Assembly: GCA_028023455.1 (NCBI GenBank)
Contig: JAQFVV010006341.1
Span: forward strand, 2,850,001-2,914,000
Length of the DNA stretch: 64,000 nucleotides
Source: Epiperipatus broadwayi
Lineage: Eukaryota > Onychophora > Udeonychophora > Euonychophora > Peripatidae
Direction of reading: 5' to 3'
The notes beneath the pieces were generated by a model. The model was given only the letters and a program-made list of their open reading frames with translations, did no database searches and had not been told where the DNA came from. Made by a program: the position numbers and the translations under genes. This document shows, piece after piece, positions 1-12,902 of the stretch (the first letter of the stretch is position 1; each line of letters begins with the position of its first letter).

Positions 1-1149
1 AAAAAAGTTTTGGAGAAAACATGCCAACTGTTTAGTGGAATAAATTTTTAATGAAATTCAATCTAACTTAACAGAATACAACAGTTGGAATGAAAATTAG
101 ATATCCATTTTACAAGTTGAAGATGATAAGAGACTTTGTCAAAAAGTCATTTTTGATTGATTTAAGATTTTAGAGATATTTAAAATAATTGGTTGATTCT
201 CTGAGAAATAACCTATTGTTTGTAGATCTGTAGCTAATGTGGATTGAAATGGTATTCTAGGCTATAAGAAGACAAATAGAATCATTTGCTGCCATATGTT
301 GCTGCCGAAACCACTAATAATAATCACAAGTGAAATAAATGCAAACTTTTCAGTAGAGAAATAAAAAATATCTGTGATAAAGTAATTTTTTACTATGGAT
401 GAGTAGAACAAGCTTTGAGTACCAATTGCTCAGTTCTTAGCCAGAAAGTGGTGAGTCTACATTGCAATCTGCCAAAAGTTTTATTATAATCTGCTGAAGA
501 GAGGGAGAGAAAATGCAGGAAGATCATTAGAAATATTTAAATCTCATAGTCAGTGCATTTCAAGATGATCAGATTTACAGATAAGTGAGTTATTAACTGC
601 ATATGTGACATTAAAAAGGATATAAACCAATACTCGAATTTAAGAAATGCAAAACTTTTCTGTAATACATATATCTGATTTGTGAACTCTGGACATCAGC
701 ATGTAGAAAATTGTATGGAGATCGATTAAAGTAAAAACAATGGATAAGAATTACACGTGTGTATGTAACGTAAAATCAAAACAAACTGAGTTATAAAAGT
801 ACGTACTTTGAACTGCTTTAGCTAAATGAGTTCAGAATAGCAAAAGATATGTTATTTTAGTTTACTTTGCTTTTTCAATATATACTGAAGTGGAATAGTT
901 GTCCATGTATTCTTTTTTGAGATTGGTATTTTGTTTTTGTGTGTGTTTGAATTAATTGTACCTACTTTTTTTATTGTAAATCAAAGAAAATGCTTATTTA
1001 TTTCTTGGGAGTTAGTTTAGATTTCAAAATGCGTTTGTAATTTAATTTTTTTTTATTATTATTAAATCATTAGTTTTATTAATATTGACTTTTTTTTTTT
1101 TATTAAGCTTGGTAGCATTCCTAAAGATATATAATAGCTTATAAGATTA
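1..1149. other. AT-rich DNA, nothing recognised
   Basis: No open reading frame with coding character, no clear repeat structure and no splice-bounded exon was seen. Confidence 0.5.
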
Positions 1150-1965
1150 ACTATAAATATTTAAACCACTAAACATTACATGATCACCATTTCTTATGCT
1201 TACATAAGCTGTTTACACAGAGACTACACTCTCATTACAGTAGCACTATCCGCATTAGTCAGAGTAATCAATGGATGCAAGGAGATTTGTAATAAAATCT
1301 CTATCTAGTGTCTACTCATCCAATATTCCCAGACTAGTTTCCAGCTGTGGCTTTCATCAGTGAGAAGCCTTGGATCTGAGAGCACTGCACCTAGACCTTA
1401 GGATCTAATGCAACCATCCAACAGCCACCTTTTACCTTAGCTAACTATAAAGCTTTGAATCCAAAATGAAAACACCATAATGTTTTTATTTCACGCTCAT
1501 TAGCTTGTATAGTTGTATAGATCTGAACTTAGTTGAGCATCCATACTTTTTGATGTCTTTGGTTCATTAAACCTACAGTCACCATAATTCTATTGGGTAG
1601 GATTGATTTTAAACAACTAAACATCACATTTCTTATGATCACCATTTCTTATGCTTACACAATTTGTTTATACAGAGGCTACACTCTCTATACAGTAGCA
1701 CCACCAGTGCACACCTGAGGGTTGCATTAGATCCTAAGATCAAGGTGTAGTGCTCTCAGATACAAGACTCCTTACTGATGAAATCCACAATCTGGAAACT
1801 AGTCTGGGGATATTGGATGAGTATGCACTAGATAGAGATTTTATGCTCAAACCTTGCATCCATTGATTATTTTGACTTGTACTGATGGTGCTACTGTATG
1901 AAGAGTGTAGCATCTGTGTATTAACTATAAGTGTATGGTGTGTGTGATTTATAAAATTAGTCATC
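1150..1965. mobile_element. Foldback element, copy 1
   Basis: The stretch 1205-1430 (from the tacactctc motif through 'ctcatccaatattcccagac' to 'ggatctaatgcaacc') is repeated in inverted form at about 1695-1935. A short terminal module ('gatcaccatttcttatgctt') occurs in direct orientation at both 1180 and 1637. The same arms and spacer recur at 58.9-59.9 kb and, shortened, at 12.74-12.90 kb, so this is a dispersed family. No transposase is encoded, so it is a non-autonomous foldback/MITE-like element. ORFs across it are products of the palindrome. Confidence 0.75.
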
Positions 1966-2815
1966 TAAAGGAAGATTAAACAGCTACCACATCTAAACGA
2001 AATAATACTAATGAGAATTAATTTAACACATTATGATGAAAATGCCGTAATACTTAAAATGATTGGTGCTCATAATGTATAAATCTTTCCTCATTATATG
2101 ATCTATTGGGTAACCACCAGAAAAGTTATAGTGAGAAATCTAGTTTATCTATTATTCAAAGTATATATATGTGGTTAATGTAGATAATTACTTTCATGTG
2201 GTTACCCAAGTGTAGTCTGTTTAAATTTTTAGACTATATCCTAAAATGTGGTGATGCTTGTGGCAACTGGTACATTTGGATGCCCAAGTTGGGCCAATTA
2301 CTTCGAGTTATATAATGGAATCTAAACATTTAGTTAAATTTATGTTTTACATAGAAATAAATTTATATAATGACTCAATACTTTGATAAAACGTATAAAA
2401 TAATATTTAAATTTATTGTAGACTTTAAAACAAGAATCAAAATATTTTATAAAGACATATACTGCGTAGAAAAGGGAAGAAAAAATGGTTAATTATTATT
2501 ATAAAAATAAAAGTTAGATCTGGTCATTAATAAATATGGATATATTTTACAAAATAAAATAGGTTTATAAAAATTATATATTAGGCAGGAAAATTATTAG
2601 GAGATGAACGTTTTCTGATGGAGTGGAGTAGTTGATAATTTTTTTTTTTTTATGTTGATTTGAAAATATATTTTGTTGGTAGTATTTTAGATAGTATTCA
2701 TTTGGAAATTGGAATATTGTGTTATTGAAATAGAAAAGAAAATATATATATATATTTTTAGTAATTATTAATAGTCAGTAAAAAAAAAAAGATCATTCAG
2801 TCAAAATCATATAAA
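1966..2815. other. AT-rich DNA before the gypsy element
   Basis: No gene was seen. A 5' LTR for the following gypsy element would be expected here, but I could not find its partner copy. Confidence 0.4.
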
Positions 2816-3939
2816 ATGGATCAACACATCAATGAATCAGAAACTATGGAGCAAAGGGAAGAACAGTCAGCAGAGGCTGTGAATAAGTCTGCGGACGAGA
2901 AAGTAGTTATGCTGGAAATATTAAAAATATTATAAGAAGAAAATAAAAAAATGTTACAAAAAAATGCAGCAAAAGCAGTGCAAACAAAGTAATACAAGAA
3001 GAAAATAAAAAGATGCTGCAAGAAATTAAGCAAAAGGTATTAGAGAGGATATGATAGAGATAAAAGAATAGGTACATTTAGAATAGAAAGTTATCGAGAA
3101 TAAGATAACCGATGACAGGAGCAAATTAATAAAAAAATGGATAAAAGCCAGATGCAAGCACAGGAGGTAATACAGACTAGTATACACAGGATGGAAAAGC
3201 TTGAAGTCCAAGAATTAAAAAAAGTGTCTGAATAGTAGCAACATTAGGAAGCCACCCAAGAGAATGTGAGAAAGACAAAGAGGTGGCTGGTATATTTAAT
3301 AAGATCCAAAATGAATGAGGATAATCAAAACTGGTACAAAGTATGGAATGAAAAAATTTAAAAGAATCAGAGCCAAAAGAATTAAATAAAAGCCTGAACA
3401 CAGAATGCATAAGAAATTTGGATATATACTGTAACATTAACCAATTTCTAAAAATTTATGTGTTTTGAGGTAATGCAGGAGAATCACCAAATAACACCTC
3501 TGATTTTCAACTGAATATCTCAAGAGCAATGAACAAATAGCTGTGGCATCTTCCAAAAGAGTGGAAGATTTCATTAATAGCTAAACCATCTTATGCAGAG
3601 TATTGTGATGTGATCTTCAGTAATTTCTGGAATAAAGAAATGAAGAAAAGAGTTCAATATCAAGAGATGCAAGAAAGGTTTTGTGTGGATAATGTCAAAA
3701 ACTTCACACAATTTATCATGCATCAATCAAGTAGCAAAGCTGAGAACTCTCAATACTTGTGCTTTAAATGAAAGTCAAATCATCTGAATAAAATACCACA
3801 ACATAACATTTAGAATGGAGCAGTTACTTTTAAGCACTAATAGAAAGACCATCAAACAAGTAGCAGTTTTTTAATGCTATTGACCTACGCGTACAGGATC
3901 AGGATAGTAATGGTAGAAATTTAGAAAAAAACCTAATAT

Positions 3940-4031
3940 GTCAAGCATTGGTGGTTGAGAGGTCAGCGACAGCTGCACAGCAGTTGTCTTGTATTAGCGG
4001 GTTCACTTCCCAACTGATGCTATGACACATG
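3940..4031 (+). mobile_element. tRNA-like retroposon (SINE-like) with target-site duplication
   Basis: About 92 bp interrupts the gypsy pol region. It is flanked by a near-identical duplication: agaaaaaaacctaatat at 3923-3939 and the same with one extra A at 4032-4049. The insert has an A-box-like tggttgagagg and a B-box-like gggttcacttcc. The ends agcat/atgct can pair as a degenerate acceptor stem. This fits reverse transcription of a tRNA-derived RNA by a LINE machinery. It is too short for a composite SINE with a long tail. Confidence 0.7.
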
Positions 4032-5754
4032 AGAAAAAAAACCTAATATAGGATGTATGGAGTTAGGGATTAATACTAGATTCCAACCATACTGGAGTTG
4101 GAGGAAGAGGAGTACTGGTATTATAGATGGCACCAAAATTGTAAGACGATCTAGAAACCACCAAATTTAAGACAAGTAATTCACCTCCACTACCTGGATC
4201 TCTATTGTTTGGTACCAGCAAGATGCCTGCATAATTTAGTAGTAAAAGTAAGGAAGCAAAATTTGTTAAACAATCAAGAAACTTAATAGAATGTTTCTCA
4301 TTTCAAGTTCTTACAAGGAAAAGGAGAACAGTGAGATGGGAAAGGTGTGACCAAAAAGTCATCTTAGTATATGACTGGTATGACAAAGTTCCACAATTTG
4401 CTTTACAAACCTGCACAAAAATTGGAATCATTATTGAAGGAATTATTACACATGCTTTTATCGATTCTGGAAGTCAGATATCAATAATGTCAGGTATTAT
4501 ATGAACAATTACAATAAGTTGTATCTCAAGTACCTACCATTTCTATAAGAGTGGTACAAGAAATGTTGGTTAGCAGTTAAAAAGCTCACTCATAATCAAA
4601 CAAATATGGGCTGCAGTTAAATGTTATCAATACTTTAATTATTTTTGATATTGAATAATATTGGGAACTGACTTTATGCTCCAGTCTAATAGTGTTCTGG
4701 ATTTTACTAATAGACAGATGACTTTTCTTGAGAATCAATTCCATTTATATCTCCAACATTATACCATTCAAATTGCATTTAAGTAGAATCAGATCACCAG
4801 GAGGTAATAGGTAAGATCAATGAGACCAAATTAACTGGTAACTGGAAATGAAAAGTTAGGCAACATACTGACTACATATCAAATAGTTTTTTCAGGAATG
4901 ACTGGGATCATAGGAGGATAAACTCCCTGAATTGAAGTCCTAAATGAGCAACCACATCAGACCAAATTATACCATGTACCACATTAATATAAGGCTGAAG
5001 TAGAGAATCAATTGCAGCAAATGGTGGAATGGGGAGAAATCACCAAAATATTTATCATCCTGTAATAATGCTCTGGTAGTTATCAAAGAAAAATATGGAT
5101 CCACATGGCTATGCTTGGATGCCTGCCAACTGAATAAAATTATACTCGATAGAAATATTCCTTACCCATCATGATTTGCTTATTAGGTTTAAGGGCAAAG
5201 AAATCTTCACAACTTTTGATCTTACATCAAGCTATTGGCAAATTAAAGTATACCAAGAGGATAGGAAATATACAGCATGCAGATATGGAGACTATTTCTA
5301 TTGATATCTTGGAATGTCATTTAGATTGATAAACAATGGGGTGGTTGTTGTGGTTGTTGAAATGCTTAGATCAAGTTCTATTCCAGAAGGTTGATGCTAT
5401 TGTGACACCATATAGATGATGTGGTAACTGTCTCAATGGATGTTAGTGGAGATTAAATCCATTTAGAAATTTTTTTAAATGAATGTGGTGTAAAAAATAT
5501 TTAAACAAATTTAAGAAAAGTACCCTAGTAGAAGTGATGTTTTTAGGACCCATTACTGGAAGGCAGAGGATTAGACACCATGTGGACAAAATGATAATGA
5601 TTAAAAAATTTTGATGTATCTAAAACAAGGAAACAAATTAGATCCCTTTTTGGGACTGTGTAAATGACAGACATGGAATCAATGCTGCAGCAGTTGCAGA
5701 AATATATCTTCTGGAAATGACTCTAGGCATAACCATGACTTGGAATAAATCAAA

Positions 5755-5985
5755 ATGAAATTTTTGAATGCCATTGGTCTTTTCTATTCTGATTTTAATA
5801 AGCCTATTTACATTTACACTGATAGTTGTAGGTATGGAATTGGAACGGTTTTATTTCAGATTTTGAAGAATAACCAGCAAGGTGCTATTCATTTTATCAC
5901 TAGGCTATTGAGATGCTCAGGACAGAACTATACTATTACTGAAAAGAAGACATTAGCAAAAAGCTTAGGCTTTCTAGAAGTTTAG
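5755..5985 (+). pseudogene. RNase H fragment of the gypsy element
   Basis: This is the longest intact reading frame of the element (76 codons). It contains the YTDSCRYGIGTVL segment expected for the first catalytic Asp of gypsy-type RNase H, and a TITEKK segment (TEKE in typical elements). It would degrade the RNA strand of the RNA/DNA hybrid in an active element. Flanking stops and missing partners make it non-functional. Confidence 0.8.
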
Positions 5986-6460
5986 TAGGCAATTTCTATT
6001 GGGTTCTGAGATCATAGTAATTACTAATCATAAAAGGCTTGAATTCTTATACCATAGTTACCTAACTAATAGTCAATTGGTTTGGTAGAGCTTATTTTTT
6101 ACAAGAATTTAATTATTTGGTACAGTATTGTATAGGGTAATAATATATTGTAGCTGTCATATTAAATCAAAATCTAACCCATCCTTGTTCAGTAATGTTG
6201 ATGTGTTGATGACATATATTGTTACCCTGAATTTAGTTATAGCTGAATTAGTGGAAGAAAAATGACAAATATTACCTTTACTATTAGTAAAACATAATAC
6301 TTACTACAAGTAGTCATGTCATGTTGTGGCATTGGTTATTTTAATGACTTTAAAAGAGAAATAACTCTTATCATTTAAGTATTCTGATTGAGCACTCAAT
6401 TTCATATTCATAGATGAAAAATCAAGTATTTTGGCAGAAAAATTACCTAAATTTTATTAA

Positions 6461-9400
6461 AAGAAAAAAAACACCAGACTTTTCACCACCCCCCTCACTC
6501 TCTTGACACTTTCTTATGTTGGACTGTTCCAAATTGTTGAATTAAACCATTAGTACTTCCGAAATATAAGACGGAGATAATAAAATAAAAGTACGAAAAA
6601 AATAATAAGACATATCTATACAAAAGAAAAAAAATCATCATAATGTTTACAATATTTCATGAATCGATATGATCAGGCACAAATCTTCCTTAGAGTTCTT
6701 CTTACATAAACAGTTCTTACAATTTATGCATCTTTTTATTATAAATGTTGAGAACTCATTAATTTTGAATAGCATATTCTGAGCATATTTATATTGGCAG
6801 TCGGTGATTTTGTTTTATTCCTCATGTAGATTTCCATCCTGCGTGGACCCAGCTTATCAGGCACTTAGATGTAGACAGATATATAGATTAACTTTACATG
6901 GCCATAGTGGATAAATGCTCCACATGAATATTTCATATTTTGCAATATATATCTAGGTTTATATATATGCAGTTCGCATTTAATAAAAATATATATATAG
7001 AATACAGCTATTTACTGTTTTCAATATTGGCTATATAATCTTTTAACTGAATAAACCGTTATAATTTCTTTTTTAGTTTCTTTAAAAAAAAAATCATATT
7101 TTTTTTAATTTATAAGTTATTTTACACTTATCTGAATATTTAGCTATTATAAGAATCTTTTACATTTGTTGAGATGCTGGTTTTAAAAAAAAGTGTCCAT
7201 TTTGTAGAAAATGTTATTAAAATAACTGCTTCAGTAGAACTGCCTTTTCATGTCAAATGCACAATAATAAAGAACTACGATTTTTAATTGTTTTCCTTTT
7301 TTGAACCCGGCGTTATTTCCATTGTTTAGACACAGTGCATGCCTATTGTTGCATTATAAAAATATTTTTATTATCGATTCATTTTAAAAAATAAAATAAA
7401 AAATAAAACAATGTATTAATTATTATTATTATCTCCTTATATTCAATTACTTAATACAATACTTGATTTTTTTTAAATTTCTATATCTGTGTTTTTTTTA
7501 CTGTTTAAGTCATTATCTATATTTATTATAATCAACACAATATATATATAAATTTATACGAACTTTATCAATGTTTATTTATTTATTTTTTTAAATACTA
7601 GAATTTTATTACTAATATATATGTGTGATTTTATGTAAAACAATCTACCATTCCCACTATTTAATATACAATTAGTATACTGTCATAACTATTTATACAT
7701 TTATATATATATTTAAAAAGTTTTCTAGCAAAACTTAGTATTTATTTTATATTTACATTCTACTTAAAAGACAATCAATATTTCAGGTGGCTAAGGTTTG
7801 TTGTGGATGTGATCTTAAGCTACCCTCACAATATATATAAAAAGGAAAATATATGTTAGGTGAATTTGTATATATATATAAAATAAATCTTTTATTTGAT
7901 TATCCTTTCCTTGAGGCAATACACATTGTTTTTTTTTACTTTCAATAAAAAAAGAAAAAGAGCAAATTTAAAGAATAAAAGCAACTACTGATTTGAAGTA
8001 TTGATAAAAGTTCTGCAAAGTGTGATATGAATAATTAAATATGGCCATGATAGTTACAAAAAAAGAGTACTTGAGAACAAAAATCTAATGAAAGATAAAA
8101 GTTTAAAGAAGAAATTCAGGAGTTGTTCAACATACTCATGCATGATGAGGTTTCTGGGGGATATAAAAGGGATACGCTGCAAGATGCAGAATTACTCTGT
8201 GATAGTTGCGATATTCATATGGATGGCTAGAACACCTGTGTATCCCTGGTTTTCCTTTTCCTTGGACATCATTAGAATGATTTAGAAGAATGAAGTCGTC
8301 ACCTGCTTGAACTAGAAGCATCACATCAAAGCTGGAACTTAATATACGGATCACAGAAGAAAAGCTGAGGATTATATTTATTACCAAGAAACTATTTTAC
8401 TGGACAATCTTACTGGTAAGAAATTAAACTTTGAGCTCATAATATTTATTGAACTACTTTTGAAGGTATTACCCATGTCAAGTAAACTACAAAAAAAAAA
8501 AAGAATTGATTAATGGAATATAATGAACTATAAATATGGCTAATGGATTGTTGTGATTATTATATTACTTTTTTTCGTTATTAAATTGAAATAAATATGC
8601 TCTTAATAATAATAAAAAAAAGAATTGCAATGTGTCATTTGTTTAAGTCTCGTAAATATATTCTCTCAGCAATCTTCTTTGAAAATTCAATTGTTGATGA
8701 CAACACATTTTATTGTATTTCAGGTTCATTATCACACTCCCATTGTTGATTTAATAGGGATATCTAAGTAGAATCCTGGTGCCTAATAAAAAAAAATATA
8801 TAAATTTAAACTATTAAAGGCGACACTATTTTAGTAAGTCAAATTGCCCTTATTTGCATTAAGAAGTAGATAGATAATGCCAATCACTGCATATAATTGC
8901 TGGCGGATTTTAAAAGCATGTATGAGTTAGTGCGTTATAATTATGACCATATTACCTGGAAATATACAACGCTTACGCTAAATCTCAAATGGTTATATGT
9001 AATAATATAGATTAGGTGGGTGTGTGGTAGATAATGGATATATTCTTAACAGATATACAAACCTAATTAAATATGACCATTCACATCTAATAAATTAGGT
9101 TAGGTAAAAAACAGTACAATATATATATACATATTGTAGCACTCTGGTCTACTCATCCTTGCTAAAGTTAGTCTGACATGTAAGTAAAATAAATAATACA
9201 TATACCATACCCTCTCAAATATCTTGCTTTCATTCTTCATGAATTAATTATCATCATAAAATCTATAGTTTGGAATGGATTTTGAAAGTGATCTTCAGTA
9301 CCTTTGCGCTATTTACATAATTACAAAGAGAATTACAGATATCCAGACACAATATATATCGTATATCTTTAGTCCAGAACTGATTTAGTAGTTTTCATGT

Positions 9401-9470
9401 GGTTGATCTCATTTTGCCCTCTTTACTAACTCATATAATAAATTGTTTTTCTCTTCACCAATAAAAATTG
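6461..9470. other. AT-rich DNA, no gene recognised
   Basis: Homopolymer and TA-rich sequence dominates. One coding-like stretch near 8113-8231 (listed separately) is the only exception. Confidence 0.5.
8113..8231 (+). other. Coding-like stretch of unknown origin
   Basis: One frame reads through with natural-looking composition, including IQELFNILMHDEVSGGYKRD and LLCDSCDIHMDG, before a TAG. Local G+C is higher than around it. The frame breaks downstream. I recognise no family; it may be a transposon or processed-gene remnant. No convincing acceptor or donor pair supports an exon. Confidence 0.3.
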
Positions 9471-9885
9471 TAATTATACATATGCAATTTTTTCACATCC
9501 GTTAGTGAAGCTGTAATTATACTATAATGTTTAATATGCCTGCTTAGCGCAATCTTCTGGGACCACCAAGCAGCTACAGACCATGTATTCGAACCCAGTT
9601 CTGCCCAAATAATTTGCACAAAGAAGAAAAGTCAAAGAAGCTTTTTATATAGCAAATGATCTCAGTGCCATTAATAGAAGAGAGGCATGCTTTGCTCTCT
9701 CCAAACAATGGACTAAAATTCAAACTCATTTGCATATGTGTACAATAAATTACCTCAGTCTTCATTCGTAAAGCTATGAGTATGAGATTAGAATACTAAA
9801 TCTTGAAAGCGCTAAGCATGCATATTAAACATAATATAATTACAGCTTCACTAACACATTAAAAAAAATGGCATATGTATAATTA
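9471..9885. mobile_element. Terminal-inverted-repeat element (MITE-like), about 415 bp
   Basis: The left arm 9471-9551 (taattatacatatgc, then gttagtgaagctgtaattat, then atgcctgcttagcgc) is matched in inverted orientation by 9808-9885 (gcgctaagcatgcatatt ... gcatatgtataatta). The arms are about 80 bp with small indels. The core has no transposase, and a B-box-like ggttcgaatac lies on the - strand near 9590. It is a non-autonomous DNA element. Confidence 0.7.
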
Positions 9886-10198
9886 CTAATATGTATAATA
9901 AACTATATAAAAAATTTAAAACAGAATAATTAATTTTAACATGTTATTAACCATAAGAGATTTCAAGCTCCCTTCAGCTATCTGCTCTAACTCATAGAAC
10001 CAACATCCATGACCACACACTTCATCGAGATTACAAAGAGCACAGTTTGTATTCCTCTTCCAATTTGTTTCTAATTTGATTTTCTTTTGATTAATTAATC
10101 CCTTTTATATTTTTCTAGTTATGTGCTATCATTTTACTAGTTACGGAAAACCCATTTTTGATAATTCTCTTATCCCTTAGATGATTTGTTCTTTTAAC
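9886..10198. other. Spacer, nothing recognised
   Basis: AT-rich DNA between two mobile elements with no gene or repeat seen. Confidence 0.4.
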
Positions 10199-10203
10199 TA
10201 ATC

Positions 10204-10838
10204 TGTTGTGTTGGCTAAATTTTCAGGTTCGGTTCCAAACTAACAGACAAATGATGACACTACTCAACAATTAATATGTATAATTTATTAGTGACAAAAA
10301 TATATACACGTTAATTAATAAAACATATAAATATGGTCTCTACAATTTAATGCTAAGATAGACATGCCGAGTAACTCTGAATTCACTTCCAGCTTTATAA
10401 ATAGCCTGATTCACGAGTTCAAGTACATTTCTTCTGGCTGTGCAGTACAGTTTACCTTGAGTCCGCTGTAGTTCAGACTCTTACAGCTGTGCAGGACAGT
10501 TTGTCTTGAGTCAGCTGCAGACCTACAGTTTCCAGCCCTTAGGTGGACCTGCCTCTATGCGTGGACGTCATGATAATGACTAGAGAAAATACATTTGCTG
10601 ATAACAGAAGATTTATTGGAGAGCATGTTTAGTCGTTCAGGTTGATGGAAGTAATTGCTCTCTGTCTTGCCTCCAAAAAGGCTGACTATTTAATGGCAGA
10701 TCCCTATCTTATTGGAAACACTCGGATTATATGCATGAACCCCGAAAGATTTATCTCCATTGGATAGTGACCATGTGCTAGTCAATCAGGCAAGCAATCT
10801 GGAATAGTTCACTTCTAAAAGCAAGGTCAGATATGACA
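10204..10838 (-). repeat. 3' LTR (left copy) of the - strand gypsy element
   Basis: On the - strand it runs from TGTCATATCTGAC to about CCAACACAACA. It matches 13208-13799 along its whole length with many substitutions. It is longer than its partner because of a local tandem duplication near 10435-10530 (units starting gctgtgcag). The AGATGGGG just outside it at 10839-10846 (- strand) would serve as polypurine tract. Confidence 0.85.
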
Positions 10839-11498
10839 CCCCATCTAAAATTAGCCCTGGAGGATGTAGTCATCGAGATGCGCTGAATGACGTATTGTCC
10901 ACTTTGTTGATGGCTTTTATTCATCACTGTCCCTGGATTCTTCACTTGATGAAGTTGTTCCTGGATGTTTACTGCCACCTTGACTTTGATGATCATCTTT
11001 CCTGCTTGATTTACTTTTCCTGGATTGGTTACTGAGTCTTAGCTGGTTAAGGAGGGAATGATGTTGATGACCATCTGCTGCACGACAGTATAGGGACCCT
11101 TTAGTTGAGTCACCACTGCTGGTATTCATTTTGTGGACATGTAGTACCTATGGCATAGCTCTTATATACCTATTTGAAGTTTTATTTTGTTTTTCTCTTA
11201 CTTGTTCAAATTTGGCATCAGGCTTTAAGGATGAGGATGGTTCTTAAGGGACTGTTGAGTAACAGTTCTGCTGGGGACTTCTCTGTTACTGTGCTAAGGG
11301 TGGAGTCATGCACTAGCAGAGTCCTGGCAATTCTGGTTTCAACTTCCCATATCCATTTTTGGTATCAGCTTTTTGTTGACTTCTGAGTAATAGGTTTTAA
11401 TTTAGTTAATGTTGTGATCTAATTCAGCTTTGTCATTGCAAAGCCTAAATGACTGAACCACTCATAGCCTAATAAGTTGCTACGATTACCTAATGTCA

Positions 11499-11708
11499 CT
11501 ACCAATGGTAGGTATATAGTTTGTTAGGCATAGTAATTTTTTCTGTTGTTTGACCCAATAGTTTGATTTTATTCCCGTGACAGTCTGAGAATGACCTACT
11601 GCTAGAGTGCAATTTATATTTATTCTCTTCATTAATGATTGCCAAGATCTTTCTTGAAACTATAGACACTGCTGATCCTGTATCAAGTTCCAACCTAACA
11701 CACATCAT
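11499..11708 (-). pseudogene. Retrotransposon aspartic protease fragment
   Basis: The frame holds LELDTGSAVSIVS, the DTG active-site loop of gypsy-type proteases, followed by about 50 residues including a GNKIKLLGQ strand. It lacks the second half of the protease. It lies downstream (- strand) of the gag zinc knuckle, the usual gag-PR order. Confidence 0.75.
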
Positions 11709-11881
11709 TAATTATAACAATATGTATAAATTCAGGCTGGTCGTCTTTGATATGATTTATACAGGCAACTTGTTTAGATTTCTTATAATTGCCTTTACTG
11801 TTTTTTTGGAATGGGTTTTTCCATTCTCATATTGGTCATTTGTCTTTTCAATTTCAGACATACCACTTTTATATATCCAAC

Positions 11882-12211
11882 TCACTTGCAAAATGCACAT
11901 GTTGTATCACGGTACAGGCATTCTGTATGCCTGTGCAGTTTTTCATTGCATCTATAGCAAAATCTTGGGCTATTCGATGCTGACTTCTCTGAGCTGAATG
12001 AGTATTTGGATGATTCAGTGTTATGCTCACTTTTTTGCAACTCATACTTAGTAATTCTTTTTAATGGGGTAGCTTGACTAACTATAGTCTCTGCGAGTCC
12101 TGCCTGAACTACCACTGTCTCAAAATCTAGGTCCAGAATCATCATTTTCAGCCTCAAATTGTGATTGTTTGTGCCACAGATAAAACTATCATGAAGTCTT
12201 TGAAATCGCAC
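11882..12211 (-). pseudogene. Gag C-terminal fragment with CCHC zinc knuckle
   Basis: A 109-codon frame ends in CYRCNEKLHRHTECLYRDTT and CAFCK. The spacing C-x2-C-x4-H-x4-C is the nucleocapsid knuckle that binds element RNA. An FICGTNNHNLRLKM segment near the start resembles capsid C-terminal sequence. It is part of the - strand gypsy element. Confidence 0.75.
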
Positions 12212-12584
12212 TTCAAGGCTAATGATCGGATTCTTGTAAATTCTCTAGCTGCTTCCCTGTTCTTGCATGCTGAGATTGAAATGGTATCTCTGCATTATTG
12301 CCAAGAGTTTAGGGGAAAAGTACTCTGAGAATTGTCAACACTCTGTCAAAATCAAGCTCAGCTGGGGTTACAGCCATAGATTGAAACTTGAGTATATTGT
12401 ATATCTGAGGCTCTATAATGGTCATTAGTGTGACTAAATGTTACCTTGGACTCTTCTTTATCTGGTTAGCCTGTAGGTAGAATATCAAGCACCCCTTTGA
12501 CCATCAGTCACTCCTTATAATTTAACCAGCCCTCAGCTTGAGTTGGGTCAAAAGCTTTTATAGAGCCGATTGCATTAGCCATAT

Positions 12585-12735
12585 TTATTTATTTATGCAA
12601 GATACCACTCATAATTATTTTTAAATTTTATTCAGGTTACCACTCTTAATTTTTAATTTTATTCAGAGTTACCACTCTTAATCTTTGTTTTTATGCAGAG
12701 TTACCACTCTTCATCACATAGTCACCATTTCTTAT
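12585..12735. repeat. 32-bp tandem repeats (ttaccactctt units)
   Basis: At least four degenerate units containing taccactct(t)aat and ttttattcag follow each other. A further ttaccactctt unit appears on the far side of the nested foldback (12903), so the foldback lies within the array. Confidence 0.6.
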
Positions 12736-12902
12736 GCTTGCTTATAACTTAAAACAGGCAGGCAAAACTCTCTATACGTATTGTCACTCCATGCAAGGCA
12801 GAGAAATCAACGGATGCCAGAAGGTACTAGATGGGGATTTTATGCACAAGCCTTCTGGCATCCATTGATTACTCTGGTTGCATGGAGTGGCAATACGTAT
12901 GG
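12736..12902. mobile_element. Foldback element, copy 2 (short)
   Basis: Arms containing ctctatacgtattg and ggatgccagaagg pair with ccttctggcatccattgatt and caatacgtatggagag. The sequences are those of the foldback family at 1.2 and 59 kb, with most of the interior missing. It is nested in the gypsy element. Confidence 0.7.

Larger units (their letters stand above)
2816..6460 (+). mobile_element. Decayed Ty3/gypsy retrotransposon (gag-PR-RT-RNase H)
   Basis: This is a relic of an LTR retrotransposon polyprotein with many stops and frameshifts. A gag-like start at 2816 is acidic and glutamate-rich. A capsid-like stretch lies near 3660 (YQEMQERFCVDN). The aspartic protease site AFIDSGSQISIMS is at about 4454-4492. 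Reverse transcriptase blocks are seen: LDACQLNKIIL (about 5115) and FTTFDLTSSYWQIK (about 5209). An RNase H tail reads YTDSCRYGIGTVLFQ at 5815-5860, then QFLLGSEIIVITNHKRL near 5990. Coding similarity fades after about 6250, and no integrase or LTR pair was recognised, so the 3' part is lost or unrecognisable. The order PR-RT-RNase H supports Ty3/gypsy. A retroposon is inserted at 3940. Confidence 0.85.

Noticed and set aside
2821-3437. Three - strand ORFs
   Set aside because: They are hydrophobic antisense shadows of the + strand gag region of the gypsy element.
9574-9765. tRNA-like B-box (ggttcgaatac) on the - strand
   Set aside because: No A-box or cloverleaf could be drawn at the right distance; it is treated as part of the TIR element.
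11174-11997. + strand ORFs of up to 120 codons
   Set aside because: They are antisense shadows of the - strand gag and protease frames.
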